From: Breznakiella homolactica
Lineage (GTDB): Bacteria; Spirochaetota; Spirochaetia; Treponematales; Breznakiellaceae
Length of the DNA: 64,000 bases
Direction: 5' to 3'
Assembly (NCBI RefSeq): GCF_016616095.2
Contig: NZ_CP067089.2
Location: 3,224,001-3,288,000 of the forward strand
Under the pieces are notes generated by a model. That model saw only the letters and a program-made list of their open reading frames with translations, did not search any database and was not told the origin of the DNA. Shown piece by piece: positions 34,697-43,735 of the stretch (the stretch's first letter is position 1; each line of letters starts with the position of its first letter). A program made the position numbers and the translations under genes.

Positions 34697-35410
34697 ATGT
34701 ACACACTAGACAACCGGGTTTGCACAAGCCACACCGACGCGGAGGGGCGGCTCAAGCTTGTTTCCGCCATTGATATGATGCAGGACTGTTCCCAGATGTG
34801 GATGGAATCAGAACCGGTCCTGGAGCTGTATTTCCGGGATAACCGCATCAGCCAGATGCTGGTCTCCCGGCAGATTGATGTGATCCGTCTGCCTTTGTAC
34901 GGCGAAAAGCTGCGGGTAAGTACAAGTGTGTATGAGTGCCGGGATTTTTACGGATACCGGAATACCGTAATATACGATGAAAACGGGGAGCCCTGCGTGG
35001 TGAGCTGGAGTACCGGTGTTTTTGTCAGTCTTGAGCAGGAAAAAATTGTCAGAATTCCCGGAACAGTGTTTGACCAGGTAGTGATGGATGAAAAGGTTGA
35101 AATGGAATATTTAGGGAAGAAAATTTCCCTTCCCGATGTTCCCGCGGAAAACCATCCCCCGGTGCATGTGCGGCGCCACGATATTGATTTCAACCGGCAC
35201 ATGAACAACGCGAAATACGTACAGATTGCCTGGGAATACCTTCCCCGTGATTTTACCGTTTCCCGCATGCGGATTGAGTATAAAACCGCGGCGAAGTACG
35301 GCGATGTTCTCCATCCCCGGATGGTGACGGGAATACCGGGGAAAATATTCGTTGTTCTTACGAACAGTGAAGAGTCTCCCTACGCGGTAATGGAATTCTG
35401 CGGCGGCTGA
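34697..35410 (+). CDS. Acyl-ACP thioesterase (FatA-like)
   Basis: A 237-residue double hot-dog thioesterase. The second domain has DIDFNRHMNNAKYVQIAWEYLP, which holds the Asn/His catalytic pattern of bacterial and plant acyl-ACP thioesterases. The first domain starts with SHTDAEGRLKLVSAIDMMQDCS. There is no signal peptide. It releases free fatty acids from acyl carrier protein and so sets chain length. An ACGGAGC site precedes ATG 34697. Single gene between the magnesium pump and the catabolic operon. Confidence 0.88.
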   Translation: MYTLDNRVCTSHTDAEGRLKLVSAIDMMQDCSQMWMESEPVLELYFRDNRISQMLVSRQIDVIRLPLYGEKLRVSTSVYECRDFYGYRNTVIYDENGEPCVVSWSTGVFVSLEQEKIVRIPGTVFDQVVMDEKVEMEYLGKKISLPDVPAENHPPVHVRRHDIDFNRHMNNAKYVQIAWEYLPRDFTVSRMRIEYKTAAKYGDVLHPRMVTGIPGKIFVVLTNSEESPYAVMEFCGG

Positions 35411-35476
35411 AATCCGCTTATTTTGATGACAGCAACATAAATCGTAAAAAAAACAAAAATATTAAAAATATTAAAC

Positions 35477-35505
35477 TTGACAACTCAAAAAAGTAGCCGA
35501 ATACT
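35477..35505 (+). promoter_or_regulatory. Promoter of the carrier-amidohydrolase operon
   Basis: Consensus TTGACA (35477-35482), 17-base spacer and AATACT (35500-35505), in an A/T-rich upstream stretch (about 35435-35475) that could act as an UP element. The leader of about 130 bases contains a CCGGC/GCCGG hairpin before the ribosome site. Confidence 0.65.
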
Positions 35506-35641
35506 GGAACTGCTCTTTCTGTATTGACCGGGTACGTAAAATTTCATCTCCCGCCGGCATCCGCTGCTCCGCCGGTCATGAATATGGTACTTCCCGGTAT
35601 TTTCCAGGGGAGCATATTCATCTTGTCAGGGGGTGTTTCAA

Positions 35642-37075
35642 ATGGGAAAAAATTCGGCTGCACCGCAGTTAGGAAAAAAGAAATGGGCCTTTCCCAACGC
35701 TTTCGTAATTCTGATCATATTCTGCCTCGTTGCCATGGTCATGACCTGGGTTGTCCCGGCGGGACGGTTTGACCGTGTCACCGAAGGATCCATAACCAAG
35801 GTCGTTCCGGATTCGTTCCATTTGGTTGATTCAAAACCCCAGAATCCCTGGGATCTTTTCCGGGCAATAGTCACCGGATTCAAACGCCAGGCGAGCCTGA
35901 TTTACATGACCCTCTTTGTGGGCGCGGCGATTTTTATGCTGGAATCGACCAAGGCCATTGATATTGCCTTCAGAAAACTCGCACGGGCGATGAAAGGCAA
36001 AGAAGCCCTGGCGATCTTTGTGGTGATGGCGGTCATGTCCCTGGGGGGCGCCACCGGCGTGTTCGGCAGCGTTACCCTGGTGCTTATCCCTATCGGAATA
36101 TTCCTATCCCGGGCCATGGGATTTGACAACGGCCTCGGTTTCGCCATGATCTTTTTCGGGTCCTTCTCCGGGTTTAATGTGGGCTGGGCGAATTTCAGTA
36201 CCATCGGTATCGCCCAGACCATCGCCGAGCTCCCGATTTTTTCGGGATTCGGAGTCCGGGTAATCCTCCATATCTGCAACTTCATCCTGTCGTATTTCTT
36301 TGTGCTCATGTACTTCAATAAAATCAAAAAGGATCCCACCAGGAGTCTCAACTATGAAACGGGCATGGCGCTCGGCGATTACATGGGCAGCACCGGTGAA
36401 AACGAAGATGTGAGTAAAGTGAAACTCACCGTCAGCCAGATCGTTTCCCTGCTGGCCCTGGTTCTGGGTATTGTCACCGTGGTCATCGGCGCGCTGAAAT
36501 TCAAATGGGGGGCGGACCACATCTCCGCGACCTTCCTGGTGGTTTCCCTCGTTATCGGACTGGTCAGCAGATTCGGGGCCAACGGTACCGCCGACGGTTT
36601 TATCAAGGGCTGCTCCAACGTGGTGTACGCGGCGTTTATCATCGGTTTCGCCAACGCCATTTCGGTGATTATGGAGAGCGGGCTCATTCTCGACACCATC
36701 GTGTATTACCTTTCCATTCCGATTAATTACTTCGGGCCTGTGGCGGGGGCGAACTTTATGCTCATCGCCAACAGCATCATAAATATTTTTATCTCCTCCG
36801 GTTCCGGCCAGGCCACGGCGGTCATGCCCATCATGGTTCCCATCGCCGATATTACCGGGATCACCCGGCAGGTCGCTGTCCAGGCTTTCCAGTTCGGTGA
36901 CGGTTTTACCAACTGCCTTATTCCGACCATCGGCTCCCTCATGGGCGGACTCGGATTCGCGAAGGTTCAGTACGGCCGGTACCTCAAATGGGCGACCCCC
37001 TTTGTTCTTCTTCAGATTGTCCTTGCCTGTGTAGCCATTACCATTCTCCAGAGCATAGGCTGGACCGGTCTTTAA
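35642..37075 (+). CDS. YfcC-family carrier (C4-dicarboxylate/amino-acid type)
   Basis: A 477-residue inner-membrane transporter with about 12 segments. The early VVPAGRFDR motif, SLGGATGVFGS, and the C-terminal NIFISSGSGQATAVMPIMVPIAD and FGDGFTN motifs are those of the YfcC/DcuC-like anaerobic carriers of the IT superfamily. ATG 35642 follows a GGGGGTG site; GTG 35633 is an alternative. It is the first gene of an operon with two amide/peptide-type hydrolases, so it probably imports an N-acylated or peptide-like compound. Confidence 0.88.
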   Translation: MGKNSAAPQLGKKKWAFPNAFVILIIFCLVAMVMTWVVPAGRFDRVTEGSITKVVPDSFHLVDSKPQNPWDLFRAIVTGFKRQASLIYMTLFVGAAIFMLESTKAIDIAFRKLARAMKGKEALAIFVVMAVMSLGGATGVFGSVTLVLIPIGIFLSRAMGFDNGLGFAMIFFGSFSGFNVGWANFSTIGIAQTIAELPIFSGFGVRVILHICNFILSYFFVLMYFNKIKKDPTRSLNYETGMALGDYMGSTGENEDVSKVKLTVSQIVSLLALVLGIVTVVIGALKFKWGADHISATFLVVSLVIGLVSRFGANGTADGFIKGCSNVVYAAFIIGFANAISVIMESGLILDTIVYYLSIPINYFGPVAGANFMLIANSIINIFISSGSGQATAVMPIMVPIADITGITRQVAVQAFQFGDGFTNCLIPTIGSLMGGLGFAKVQYGRYLKWATPFVLLQIVLACVAITILQSIGWTGL

Positions 37076-37160
37076 GGCCCGCATAACGAATTGGAATGCG
37101 CCGCTGAATCCTCCGTGGTTTCGGCGGTGTGTTTAGCAGCGCGGAAAACGGAAGGAAAAT

Positions 37161-38351
37161 ATGCCTGATATAAAAAAAATGGTATCGGAGATAACCCCGG
37201 AAATTACGGAACTCTGCAACCATATCCATGAGAATCCCGAGCTGAGCCTCAAGGAAATTGAGACCTCCCGGCTGCTCGAGGAATATATAGAAAAGAATGT
37301 TGTGTATGAACGGAAAAAACGGGTGGCTGAAACCGGTTTGTTTGTGGAAATAAAAGGCACCAAGCCCGGATCCGGCAAGGTGCTCGCCTTCCGGGGTGAT
37401 ATTGACGCTCTGCCGATCCAGGAAGCGGAAGGCATGCCCCATCGTTCGAAGGTTCCCGGGGTTATGCATGCCTGCGGCCATGATGTCCACGGCACCATTA
37501 ACGCCGGAGCCGCCAGGATTCTCAGTGACTGCCGGGACCAGTTTTCCGGTTCGGTGTATTTCTTTTTCCAGCCGGCGGAGGAAATCCTCAAAGGAGCCAT
37601 GCTCTTTCTGAATGATCCGGACATCGATATGTCCAGAATCGACGCCGCCGCCGCGGTGCACAGTTCCCCGGAATTCCACGCCGGCGCCATTGGCGTGCGC
37701 TACGGCGCCATCCTTGCCAGCGCCGACGAGATACGGATAACCGTCCGGGGCAAAGGCGGCCACGGCGCCCACCCGCATACCTTTATCGATCCTGTGCTTA
37801 CGGCCTCGAGTATCATTATGAATCTGCAGACCCTGGTTGCCCGGGAAACTTCCCCGGCGGACTCGGCGGTGGTTTCGATCTGTTCAATCCACGGCGGGAA
37901 CGCCCATAATATTGTACCCGACGAAGTGGTGCTTACCGGAACCTGCAGGACCATCAATCCCGAAACCAGAAACCGGATGGAAGAAAGCATCAAGCGGATC
38001 GCGAAAAGTACCGCCGAGGCGCTCCGCGCGTCCGCCGATGTGGAATACATCCGGGGCGTTCCGCCCCTGCTCAGCGAGGACGAATGGGTTGACCGGGCTG
38101 TCCGGGTAGGGACCAGACTCCTGGGCGAGGAGAATGTGGTGATGCTTCCCCATCCCTCCATGGGGGGCGATGATTTCGCCTTCATCAAGGAGAACCGGCC
38201 CGGTGTTTTTGTCCGGCTCGGCGCCAGAACCCCGGGAGGACCCTACGGGTCGCTCCATTCTTCAACTTTTTACAGTGATCCCGCGGCAATACCCGCGGGG
38301 ATGCTGACAATTGTCGGTCTTGCCCTGGATTTTTTCGGGGCGGAATACTAA
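37161..38351 (+). CDS. M20-family amidohydrolase
   Basis: A 396-residue metal-dependent amidohydrolase of the hippurate hydrolase / N-acyl-amino-acid type. The metal motifs are AFRGDIDALPIQE near residue 76, HACGHDVH near 107 with the conserved Cys, QPAEEILKGA near 140, and a C-terminal GGDDFAF. The dimerisation domain lies at about 185-300. It should remove an acyl group from an amino acid. It lies within the carrier operon, 85 bases after the YfcC gene. Confidence 0.9.
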   Translation: MPDIKKMVSEITPEITELCNHIHENPELSLKEIETSRLLEEYIEKNVVYERKKRVAETGLFVEIKGTKPGSGKVLAFRGDIDALPIQEAEGMPHRSKVPGVMHACGHDVHGTINAGAARILSDCRDQFSGSVYFFFQPAEEILKGAMLFLNDPDIDMSRIDAAAAVHSSPEFHAGAIGVRYGAILASADEIRITVRGKGGHGAHPHTFIDPVLTASSIIMNLQTLVARETSPADSAVVSICSIHGGNAHNIVPDEVVLTGTCRTINPETRNRMEESIKRIAKSTAEALRASADVEYIRGVPPLLSEDEWVDRAVRVGTRLLGEENVVMLPHPSMGGDDFAFIKENRPGVFVRLGARTPGGPYGSLHSSTFYSDPAAIPAGMLTIVGLALDFFGAEY

Positions 38352-38372
38352 AAATTACAAAAGAGGAACAAA

Positions 38373-39287
38373 ATGCTTAGACCGGTAGGTTCGTGGGTGG
38401 CCATGCCCACTCCGTTCACAAAAGATGATGCCATAGATTATCCGGGGTTTGAAATTCTGATAAACCGCCAGATTGAATTCGGGACCAGTGAGCTCTTTGT
38501 GCTCGGCTCCGCGGGGGAGACGACCCTGCTTACGCTGGATGAAAAAAAACAGATCGTTAAGGAAGTCATCGCCATGACCCGGGGAAAAATCCCGGTCTTC
38601 TTTAACGCGTCGGCGATGACCACCGAGGCGAGCGCCGATTTCGCGCGGTACTGTGAACAGGAAGGCGCCGACGGAGTGATCTTCACTATCCCTCCGTATG
38701 TGCTGATTCCCCAGACCTCAGTGATGGAGCATCTGGATTACTGTATGGGGGCGGTGGGGATTCCCTGCGGAATTTACAACAACCCCGCCCGGCTCGGCGT
38801 CAATGTGGAGCCCGAAACCATCGCGAAGCTGGTGGAGAAGCATCCCAACTTTGTGGCCGATAAGGAAGCCATGGCTAATGTCCGGCAGCTGGTCCAGATA
38901 AAGCGGCTCTGCGGGGACGCTCTTAACATGCTGTGCTGCGACTTCCCGAAATATTCAATCGTCATTCCCACCCTTGCCCTGGGCGGCAACGGCACCGCCA
39001 ATATCGGCGGCAACATTATCCCCGCGGAAGCGGCGCGGTATTCCCGTCCCTGGACGGATATGAAGATCATGGAGGAATGCCGGGAGGAATACTGCAAATG
39101 GTTCCCCCTGCTGGAAATGCTCTACGCCCTTTCCAATCCCATTGTCATCAAAGCCGCCCTTAAGATCCTCGGACTTCCCGGGGGACACCTCCGCAGACCC
39201 TACCAGGAGTTTACCGGTCCGAAATACGAACAGCTTGAGCAGATGATGGATGAGATGGGAGTTATAAAGAAGTACGGCAAAAAATGA
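38373..39287 (+). CDS. DapA/NanA-family lyase or synthase
   Basis: A 304-residue class I aldolase of the dihydrodipicolinate synthase / N-acetylneuraminate lyase family. The GSAGETTLLTLDEKKQIV motif binds the pyruvate carboxylate, YNNPARLGVN holds the Tyr, and the Schiff-base Lys is probably in FVADKEAM. It has an N-terminal start WVAMPTPFT as in the family. Within a catabolic operon it more likely splits a keto acid to pyruvate than makes lysine. It starts 21 bases after the amidohydrolase. Confidence 0.85.
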   Translation: MLRPVGSWVAMPTPFTKDDAIDYPGFEILINRQIEFGTSELFVLGSAGETTLLTLDEKKQIVKEVIAMTRGKIPVFFNASAMTTEASADFARYCEQEGADGVIFTIPPYVLIPQTSVMEHLDYCMGAVGIPCGIYNNPARLGVNVEPETIAKLVEKHPNFVADKEAMANVRQLVQIKRLCGDALNMLCCDFPKYSIVIPTLALGGNGTANIGGNIIPAEAARYSRPWTDMKIMEECREEYCKWFPLLEMLYALSNPIVIKAALKILGLPGGHLRRPYQEFTGPKYEQLEQMMDEMGVIKKYGKK

Positions 39288-39367
39288 ACCTTCCCGCGGC
39301 CTGCCGCGGGGAAGTATGCCGGACTTTCGATTGAATTCTCTTGCCGTCAGGCTTAAGGGGGATATTT

Positions 39368-40729
39368 ATGTCAGAACGTCTTGTGGTTATCGGCGGTACC
39401 GCCGCCGGGCTGAGCGCTGCCTCAAAGGCAAAACGGTCATACCCGGATCTGGCGGTGACGGTCTTTGAGAAGACCGGCTATACCAGCTACGGTTCCTGCG
39501 GGCTTCCGTATTTTATCGGCGGAATCATACAGAACCCGGGTGATCTGGTAACACTGACCCCCGAGGCGCTGCGGACCGAACGGGGTATCGAAACTTTTAT
39601 CCGCCACGAAGCCCTTTCCATTGACCGTAACGCCAAAACAGTAACCGTAAAAAACCTCGAGGACCAGACGATCCGTTTAGTTTCCTACGATTATCTTGTC
39701 ATTGCCACCGGAGCGTATCCGGTAATGCCGAGTATTCCCGGCATTGACAGTACCGGAGTATTCCATCTCCGGTCCGTGGAGGACGGCATAGCCTTCAAGG
39801 CAAAAGCCGGTGTATCCAAAGAAGCCCTCATCATAGGCGGCGGGCTGATCGGGCTCGAAGTCGCCGAACAGCTTTCATTAAAAGGCCTTTCGGTAACGGT
39901 TCTGGAGGCGGCTCCCCGGATCCTGCCCCACCTCGCGGATGAACTGGCCGCTGATGTTACAGCGGAAATGGAAAAACACGGCGTCGCCATCCGCTGTTCC
40001 GCGCAGGTTACGGAGGTGCTCCGGGAAAATGGGGAGGCAAAGGGGGTTCGGACCGGGGACGGTGAAATCTACCGCGCGGACTGCATTCTCGTTTCCGTTG
40101 GCGTACGGCCGAACAGCAGTCTCGCGGCGGATGCCGGGATCGAAACGGGATTTTTGGACGGCATTGCAGTGGACCGGTATATGAAAACCAGCGATCCGTC
40201 GGTATGGGCCTGCGGTGACTGTGTGGAGATGAGAAACCTCATCACCGGAGAACCGGTCTACGTGCCGGCGGGCACCACCGCGAATAAACAGGGCCGCATC
40301 GCCGGGTCCAATATCGCGGGAGAAAACGCTGAATTTAAAGGGGTGCTTGGCTCCCAGGTAACGAAGCTGTTCGGTCTCACCGTTGCTTCCGCCGGCCTCA
40401 CCGAGGACCAGGCCCGGAAAGCCGGTTTCGCGCCGGTATCGTCGATGATCACAAAGTCCGACCGCGCCTCCTATTATCCCGGAAGCCGGGACGCCAAGCT
40501 CCGCCTTACTTTCGATGAAAATACCGGAGTCCTCCTTGCCGCCCAGGGTGCGGGCAGCGAAAGTATTGCCGGACGGATAAATGTCCTTGTGGCGGCGATT
40601 ACCGCGGGTATGACGGTGATGCAGCTTGAGGAACTCGATCTTGTATACGCTCCCCCGGTCGCTCCGGTGTACGATCCGATTCTGATCGCGGCGTCCCAGG
40701 GGATCAAACTGGTAAAACCAAAACAATAG
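39368..40729 (+). CDS. CoA-disulfide reductase / NADH-oxidase-like flavoprotein
   Basis: A 453-residue pyridine-nucleotide disulfide oxidoreductase of the single-cysteine class. FAD site: LVVIGGTAAGLSAA at residues 3-16. Active Cys in YGSCGLPYFIGG near residue 43. NAD site: LIIGGGLIGLEVAEQL near residue 155. ATG 39368 follows a GGGGGATA site, preferred over the upstream 39341. It reduces a disulfide, CoA persulfide or oxygen with NADH. In this operon it may handle redox balance of the breakdown of the imported compound. Confidence 0.88.
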   Translation: MSERLVVIGGTAAGLSAASKAKRSYPDLAVTVFEKTGYTSYGSCGLPYFIGGIIQNPGDLVTLTPEALRTERGIETFIRHEALSIDRNAKTVTVKNLEDQTIRLVSYDYLVIATGAYPVMPSIPGIDSTGVFHLRSVEDGIAFKAKAGVSKEALIIGGGLIGLEVAEQLSLKGLSVTVLEAAPRILPHLADELAADVTAEMEKHGVAIRCSAQVTEVLRENGEAKGVRTGDGEIYRADCILVSVGVRPNSSLAADAGIETGFLDGIAVDRYMKTSDPSVWACGDCVEMRNLITGEPVYVPAGTTANKQGRIAGSNIAGENAEFKGVLGSQVTKLFGLTVASAGLTEDQARKAGFAPVSSMITKSDRASYYPGSRDAKLRLTFDENTGVLLAAQGAGSESIAGRINVLVAAITAGMTVMQLEELDLVYAPPVAPVYDPILIAASQGIKLVKPKQ

Positions 40730-40738
40730 GAGATACCC

Positions 40739-41878
40739 ATGAAAGCAGCTGAAAAACGGGTGCAGGTTCTGCGTAACTATATGGCCGATAAAGGGTTGGA
40801 TCTCTGTGTTCTTTCCAGTCCGGAGAATATGCAGTATTTCAGCGGGTTCCAGGCGATCACCTATACCCGCCCCATTTTGTTTGTGGTTACCGGTACCGAG
40901 ACCCATCTCATTGTTCCCGCCCTTGAGGAAGACCACGCCAGCCTCGGTTCCACGGTGGTGGAACATCTCCATGTGTATTACGAACATCCGGAAAAAGCCA
41001 TCGGAAATCCGTCGGCTTTTGAGATCCTCAAAAGCCTGGGTGCCAAAAAAGCGAATCCTTCGGTGGGCGCGGAGTTTTCCGCCCTGAGCCTTAAGAACGC
41101 GGGGATGTACGAAAGCTGGGGCTGGAAACTTCAGGATATTTCCCCCCAGGTCACGGTATGGCGGGCGGTAAAGGATGAGCTTGAAAAAGAATATATCCGG
41201 GAGGCGGGAAAGCTATGCCAATTCGCCTTTGGTGTTTCCCTGGATAACGGCAGGGCGGGAATAACGGAACTGGAATTCGAGCAGTTCGGCACCACGGCGC
41301 TGTACAATAAGATCTCCGGCAATTATCCCTATGTCTTTTCTTCACCAAACTGCTTTACCCCTTCCGGGGTGGAGCGGACAAATATGCCCCATGTGTTTTC
41401 CGGCAACCGTAAATTCGAAAAAGGCGACATGGTGATTCACGTCCGGAAGCCCGCCATCAACGGATACCACGGCGAGCTGGAACGGTCTTTCTTTATCGGA
41501 AAACCCAACCCCAAAGCCGAACACGCGTTCCTGGCGATGCTCGAAGCCCAGACCGCGGTCATGGACGCGATCCGGCCGGGGGTTACCTGTTCCCAGATGG
41601 ACAAGGTCGGCCGGGATGTGCTCCGCAGGCACGGATACGCCGACTACGCCATCCACCGTATCGGCCACGGCCAGGGGCTGGGCCGCCACGAGGAACCCTA
41701 CCTTATCTACAATTCCGATCTCGTTCTCCAGGAGGGAATGGTATTCACCGTGGAACCGGGAATTTATATCCCCGGAGTCGGCGGGTTCCGGCACTCCGAT
41801 ACCCTGATCATAACCAAAGACGGATACGAGAACACCACGGAATTCAAACGGGAGCTCAGGGATCTTATTCTGGACTGA
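40739..41878 (+). CDS. Creatinase-like M24 family protein (metal ligands replaced)
   Basis: A 379-residue protein of the pita-bread (M24) fold with an N-terminal creatinase-type domain. Metallopeptidases of this fold bind two metals with Asp, Asp, His, Glu, Glu. Here the first two sites read MVIHVRKPAINGYHGELER (His and Glu where Asp is expected) and the last reads GGFRHSDTLI (Ser where Glu is expected), while IGHGQGLGRHEEP and VEPG are kept. This matches creatinase, which is metal-independent, better than Xaa-Pro peptidase. It probably hydrolyses a C-N bond of an amidino or amide compound. It ends the carrier operon. Confidence 0.8.
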   Translation: MKAAEKRVQVLRNYMADKGLDLCVLSSPENMQYFSGFQAITYTRPILFVVTGTETHLIVPALEEDHASLGSTVVEHLHVYYEHPEKAIGNPSAFEILKSLGAKKANPSVGAEFSALSLKNAGMYESWGWKLQDISPQVTVWRAVKDELEKEYIREAGKLCQFAFGVSLDNGRAGITELEFEQFGTTALYNKISGNYPYVFSSPNCFTPSGVERTNMPHVFSGNRKFEKGDMVIHVRKPAINGYHGELERSFFIGKPNPKAEHAFLAMLEAQTAVMDAIRPGVTCSQMDKVGRDVLRRHGYADYAIHRIGHGQGLGRHEEPYLIYNSDLVLQEGMVFTVEPGIYIPGVGGFRHSDTLIITKDGYENTTEFKRELRDLILD

Positions 41879-41905
41879 TCACGTACCATCCCATGTCCGT
41901 AACTT

Positions 41906-41933
41906 CCTGCCGGCGCTGTCCGGCAGGTTTTTT
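41906..41933 (+). terminator. Intrinsic terminator of the carrier-amidohydrolase operon
   Basis: Stem CCTGCCGG / CCGGCAGG with a 6-base loop, then six T. A second hairpin, CCGGGAG / CTCCCGG (41953-41970), with GACGG and a T run lies 20 bases further on, so termination is doubled. Confidence 0.85.
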
Positions 41934-42075
41934 ATGCCCAGGCAAACCGCCGCCGGGAGAAACCTCCCGGGACGGTTTTTTCATTTTTCCTCAAAATAAT
42001 TAAAAAAAATCTTGGACTAATCGGTTTAACGGATATATAATATTCTGTCATTGAATGAATTTATTCGGGGGTTAT

Positions 42076-42540
42076 ATGGAATTCCTGATAAAGGCGGATC
42101 TTAAAACCGGGCGGATGGCCGCCTTTGACAGGGATATCCCCATATCCTGTATGGTACGGAATGAACTCAATCATGAGCGGAAAAGCCATGAACTGGTATA
42201 CTCCATTCCGGACAAGCATCCCATCCAGCCGCGTCCCTTTCCTCCGGGGAAATGGCGGATCACGGAGCCCAGGGAACGGACCGATCCGTATCTGGCGCCG
42301 TTTTACATTCCCTCCGACGCATACCAGATGCTCCCGGTCTGGGAAGTTGAAAACGGCCTGTACAAGGCGCCGACAGACAGTTTTACCAGAGACTGCGCGT
42401 ATGGTCTGCACTACTCAACGTCCCGGTCAACCCAGGGCTGCATAAAAATTCTTGACCGGGAACACCTGCTGTTCCTGGCAGATACGATCAGTGACCTTCT
42501 CAGGGCCGGAAACGAAATATATATAGAGGTAAATTCCTGA
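42076..42540 (+). CDS. DUF2778/Tlde1-like L,D-transpeptidase-superfamily protein
   Basis: A 154-residue soluble protein. The signature is the C-terminal GLHYSTSRSTQGCIKIL, a short His...Ser...GC arrangement like the catalytic His/Cys of the DUF2778 (Tlde1) branch of L,D-transpeptidases. The WRITEPRERTDPYLAPF and VWEVENGLYKA stretches fit the beta-rich fold. Tlde1 proteins are known type VI secretion toxins that attack peptidoglycan. No signal peptide, as for injected toxins. ATG 42076 with GGGGG is preferred; 42055 is possible. First gene of a four- or five-gene cluster with DUF2589 proteins. Family call by pattern only. Confidence 0.55.
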   Translation: MEFLIKADLKTGRMAAFDRDIPISCMVRNELNHERKSHELVYSIPDKHPIQPRPFPPGKWRITEPRERTDPYLAPFYIPSDAYQMLPVWEVENGLYKAPTDSFTRDCAYGLHYSTSRSTQGCIKILDREHLLFLADTISDLLRAGNEIYIEVNS

Positions 42541-42614
42541 AGGCCGCTCTTAAAGGTGATGTAACGGGATAACTGTGTTCCGTTTTGTATACTTCTCAAA
42601 AGGATGGTGTAACT

Positions 42615-43205
42615 ATGGCTGATAACATCGTTAATAACTTCAAGGGAATCCCCATGGGGGAACTGATCGGCGCGCCCCTGACCGCCGCGTGCGAAGCACA
42701 GATCCGGCTGGCCCAGGCGACCTTCAATTTCGTCAAGCAGATTGCCTTTGAGGATGAAAAAGGAACCCAGACCCGGCTGGTAAAATTCAAACTCCAGCGG
42801 CCCACCGAAACTCCCACGGGGTATGATAAGGTGGATATTGAAGTTCAGGCTCCGTTCCTTGGACTTGTACCGATACCCGCATTGCTTATCGAGGATGTCA
42901 ATGTGGAATTCCAGATGGAAGTTGCCGCCACGGAACAGAGCAAAACCAATACCGCCGCGGAGGTAAACACCACCGCCAAGGCCAGCTGGGGGCTTTTTTC
43001 CAAGGCTTCGATAGAAGTCCAGGGCAAGGTTACTTCCAGCAGGGAAAACACCCGTTCCACAAACCAGACCGCGAAGTACCAGGTCAGGGTGAACGCCCGG
43101 CAGCAGGTTCCCACCGAAGGGCTGAGCCGGCTCATGGATGTAATGGCCCAGTGCACCGCGCCTTTGCCGAGTTCAAACACGCCGGCAGCACCTGAAAAGA
43201 AATAA
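42615..43205 (+). CDS. DUF2589 protein (copy 1)
   Basis: A 196-residue soluble protein, start ATG 42615 after AAAGGA. The pattern (APLTAACEAQIRLAQATFNFV, KLQRPTETPTGYDKVDIEVQAPFLGLVPIPALLIEDVNVEFQ shape, and SKTNTAAEVNTTAKASWGLF) is that of the DUF2589 family, found in scattered bacteria. The C-terminal third is Ser/Thr-rich and ends in a PSSNTPAAPE tail. It is beta-rich and without signal peptide. It lies eight bases before a second, more distant copy, suggesting a hetero-oligomer. Function unknown. Confidence 0.7.
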   Translation: MADNIVNNFKGIPMGELIGAPLTAACEAQIRLAQATFNFVKQIAFEDEKGTQTRLVKFKLQRPTETPTGYDKVDIEVQAPFLGLVPIPALLIEDVNVEFQMEVAATEQSKTNTAAEVNTTAKASWGLFSKASIEVQGKVTSSRENTRSTNQTAKYQVRVNARQQVPTEGLSRLMDVMAQCTAPLPSSNTPAAPEKK

Positions 43206-43212
43206 CTAAACC

Positions 43213-43731
43213 ATGGCTGAAAAAAACAGCAGCCGGGCGGAACAGACTTTTTCGGATATTATCCGGGGCATGCAGTACGCGGTCAACACGGCTCAGGAAA
43301 CTCTCCAGGATCACCAGTTCCGGCTGATGGAACAGTACTTCGACAGCGACGGCAATCCGCACATGATGTACATCATCCTGCCCGACGGCAGGCGGGTGGA
43401 CTTCCCGAAGATTGCCCTCATTCCTCAGTGCCTTCTGGGCATTGAGGAACTGGAAATGTCTTTTTCGGTGGCGGTGGCCCGTGCGGAGGTTAAGACTTTT
43501 GTAAACAAGGCCGAGGAGGTGCTGCCCCCGGAAACGTCCCGGTCGAGTTTCCTGGTCGCCTTTGCCCGTCGAAAACCGTCCCCGGAGCCGGAGAAGAATT
43601 CTTCAAAAGGAAAAACGGAGGAGCCCGCGGATACGGACACCATCGAGGTGAAGATCAAATTCAAATCTATCCCCCTGCCGGAAGGGGCCTCCCGGATACA
43701 GGATATGCTTAACCTGGGAATCGGAGGGTGA
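43213..43731 (+). CDS. DUF2589-like protein (copy 2)
   Basis: A 172-residue protein related to the preceding one in the shape of its core: a helical start (FSDIIRGMQYAVNTAQETLQDHQ), a P/L-rich strand pair (VDFPKIALIPQCLLGIEELEMSFSVAVARAEV) and a terminal TIEVKIKFKSIPLPEGASRIQDMLN. A charged Lys/Glu/Pro linker lies at about 118-140. The strand pair is where DUF2589 copies agree best. It lies four bases before the unknown gene at 43736, so it is co-translated with it. Confidence 0.65.
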   Translation: MAEKNSSRAEQTFSDIIRGMQYAVNTAQETLQDHQFRLMEQYFDSDGNPHMMYIILPDGRRVDFPKIALIPQCLLGIEELEMSFSVAVARAEVKTFVNKAEEVLPPETSRSSFLVAFARRKPSPEPEKNSSKGKTEEPADTDTIEVKIKFKSIPLPEGASRIQDMLNLGIGG

Positions 43732-43735
43732 ATGG

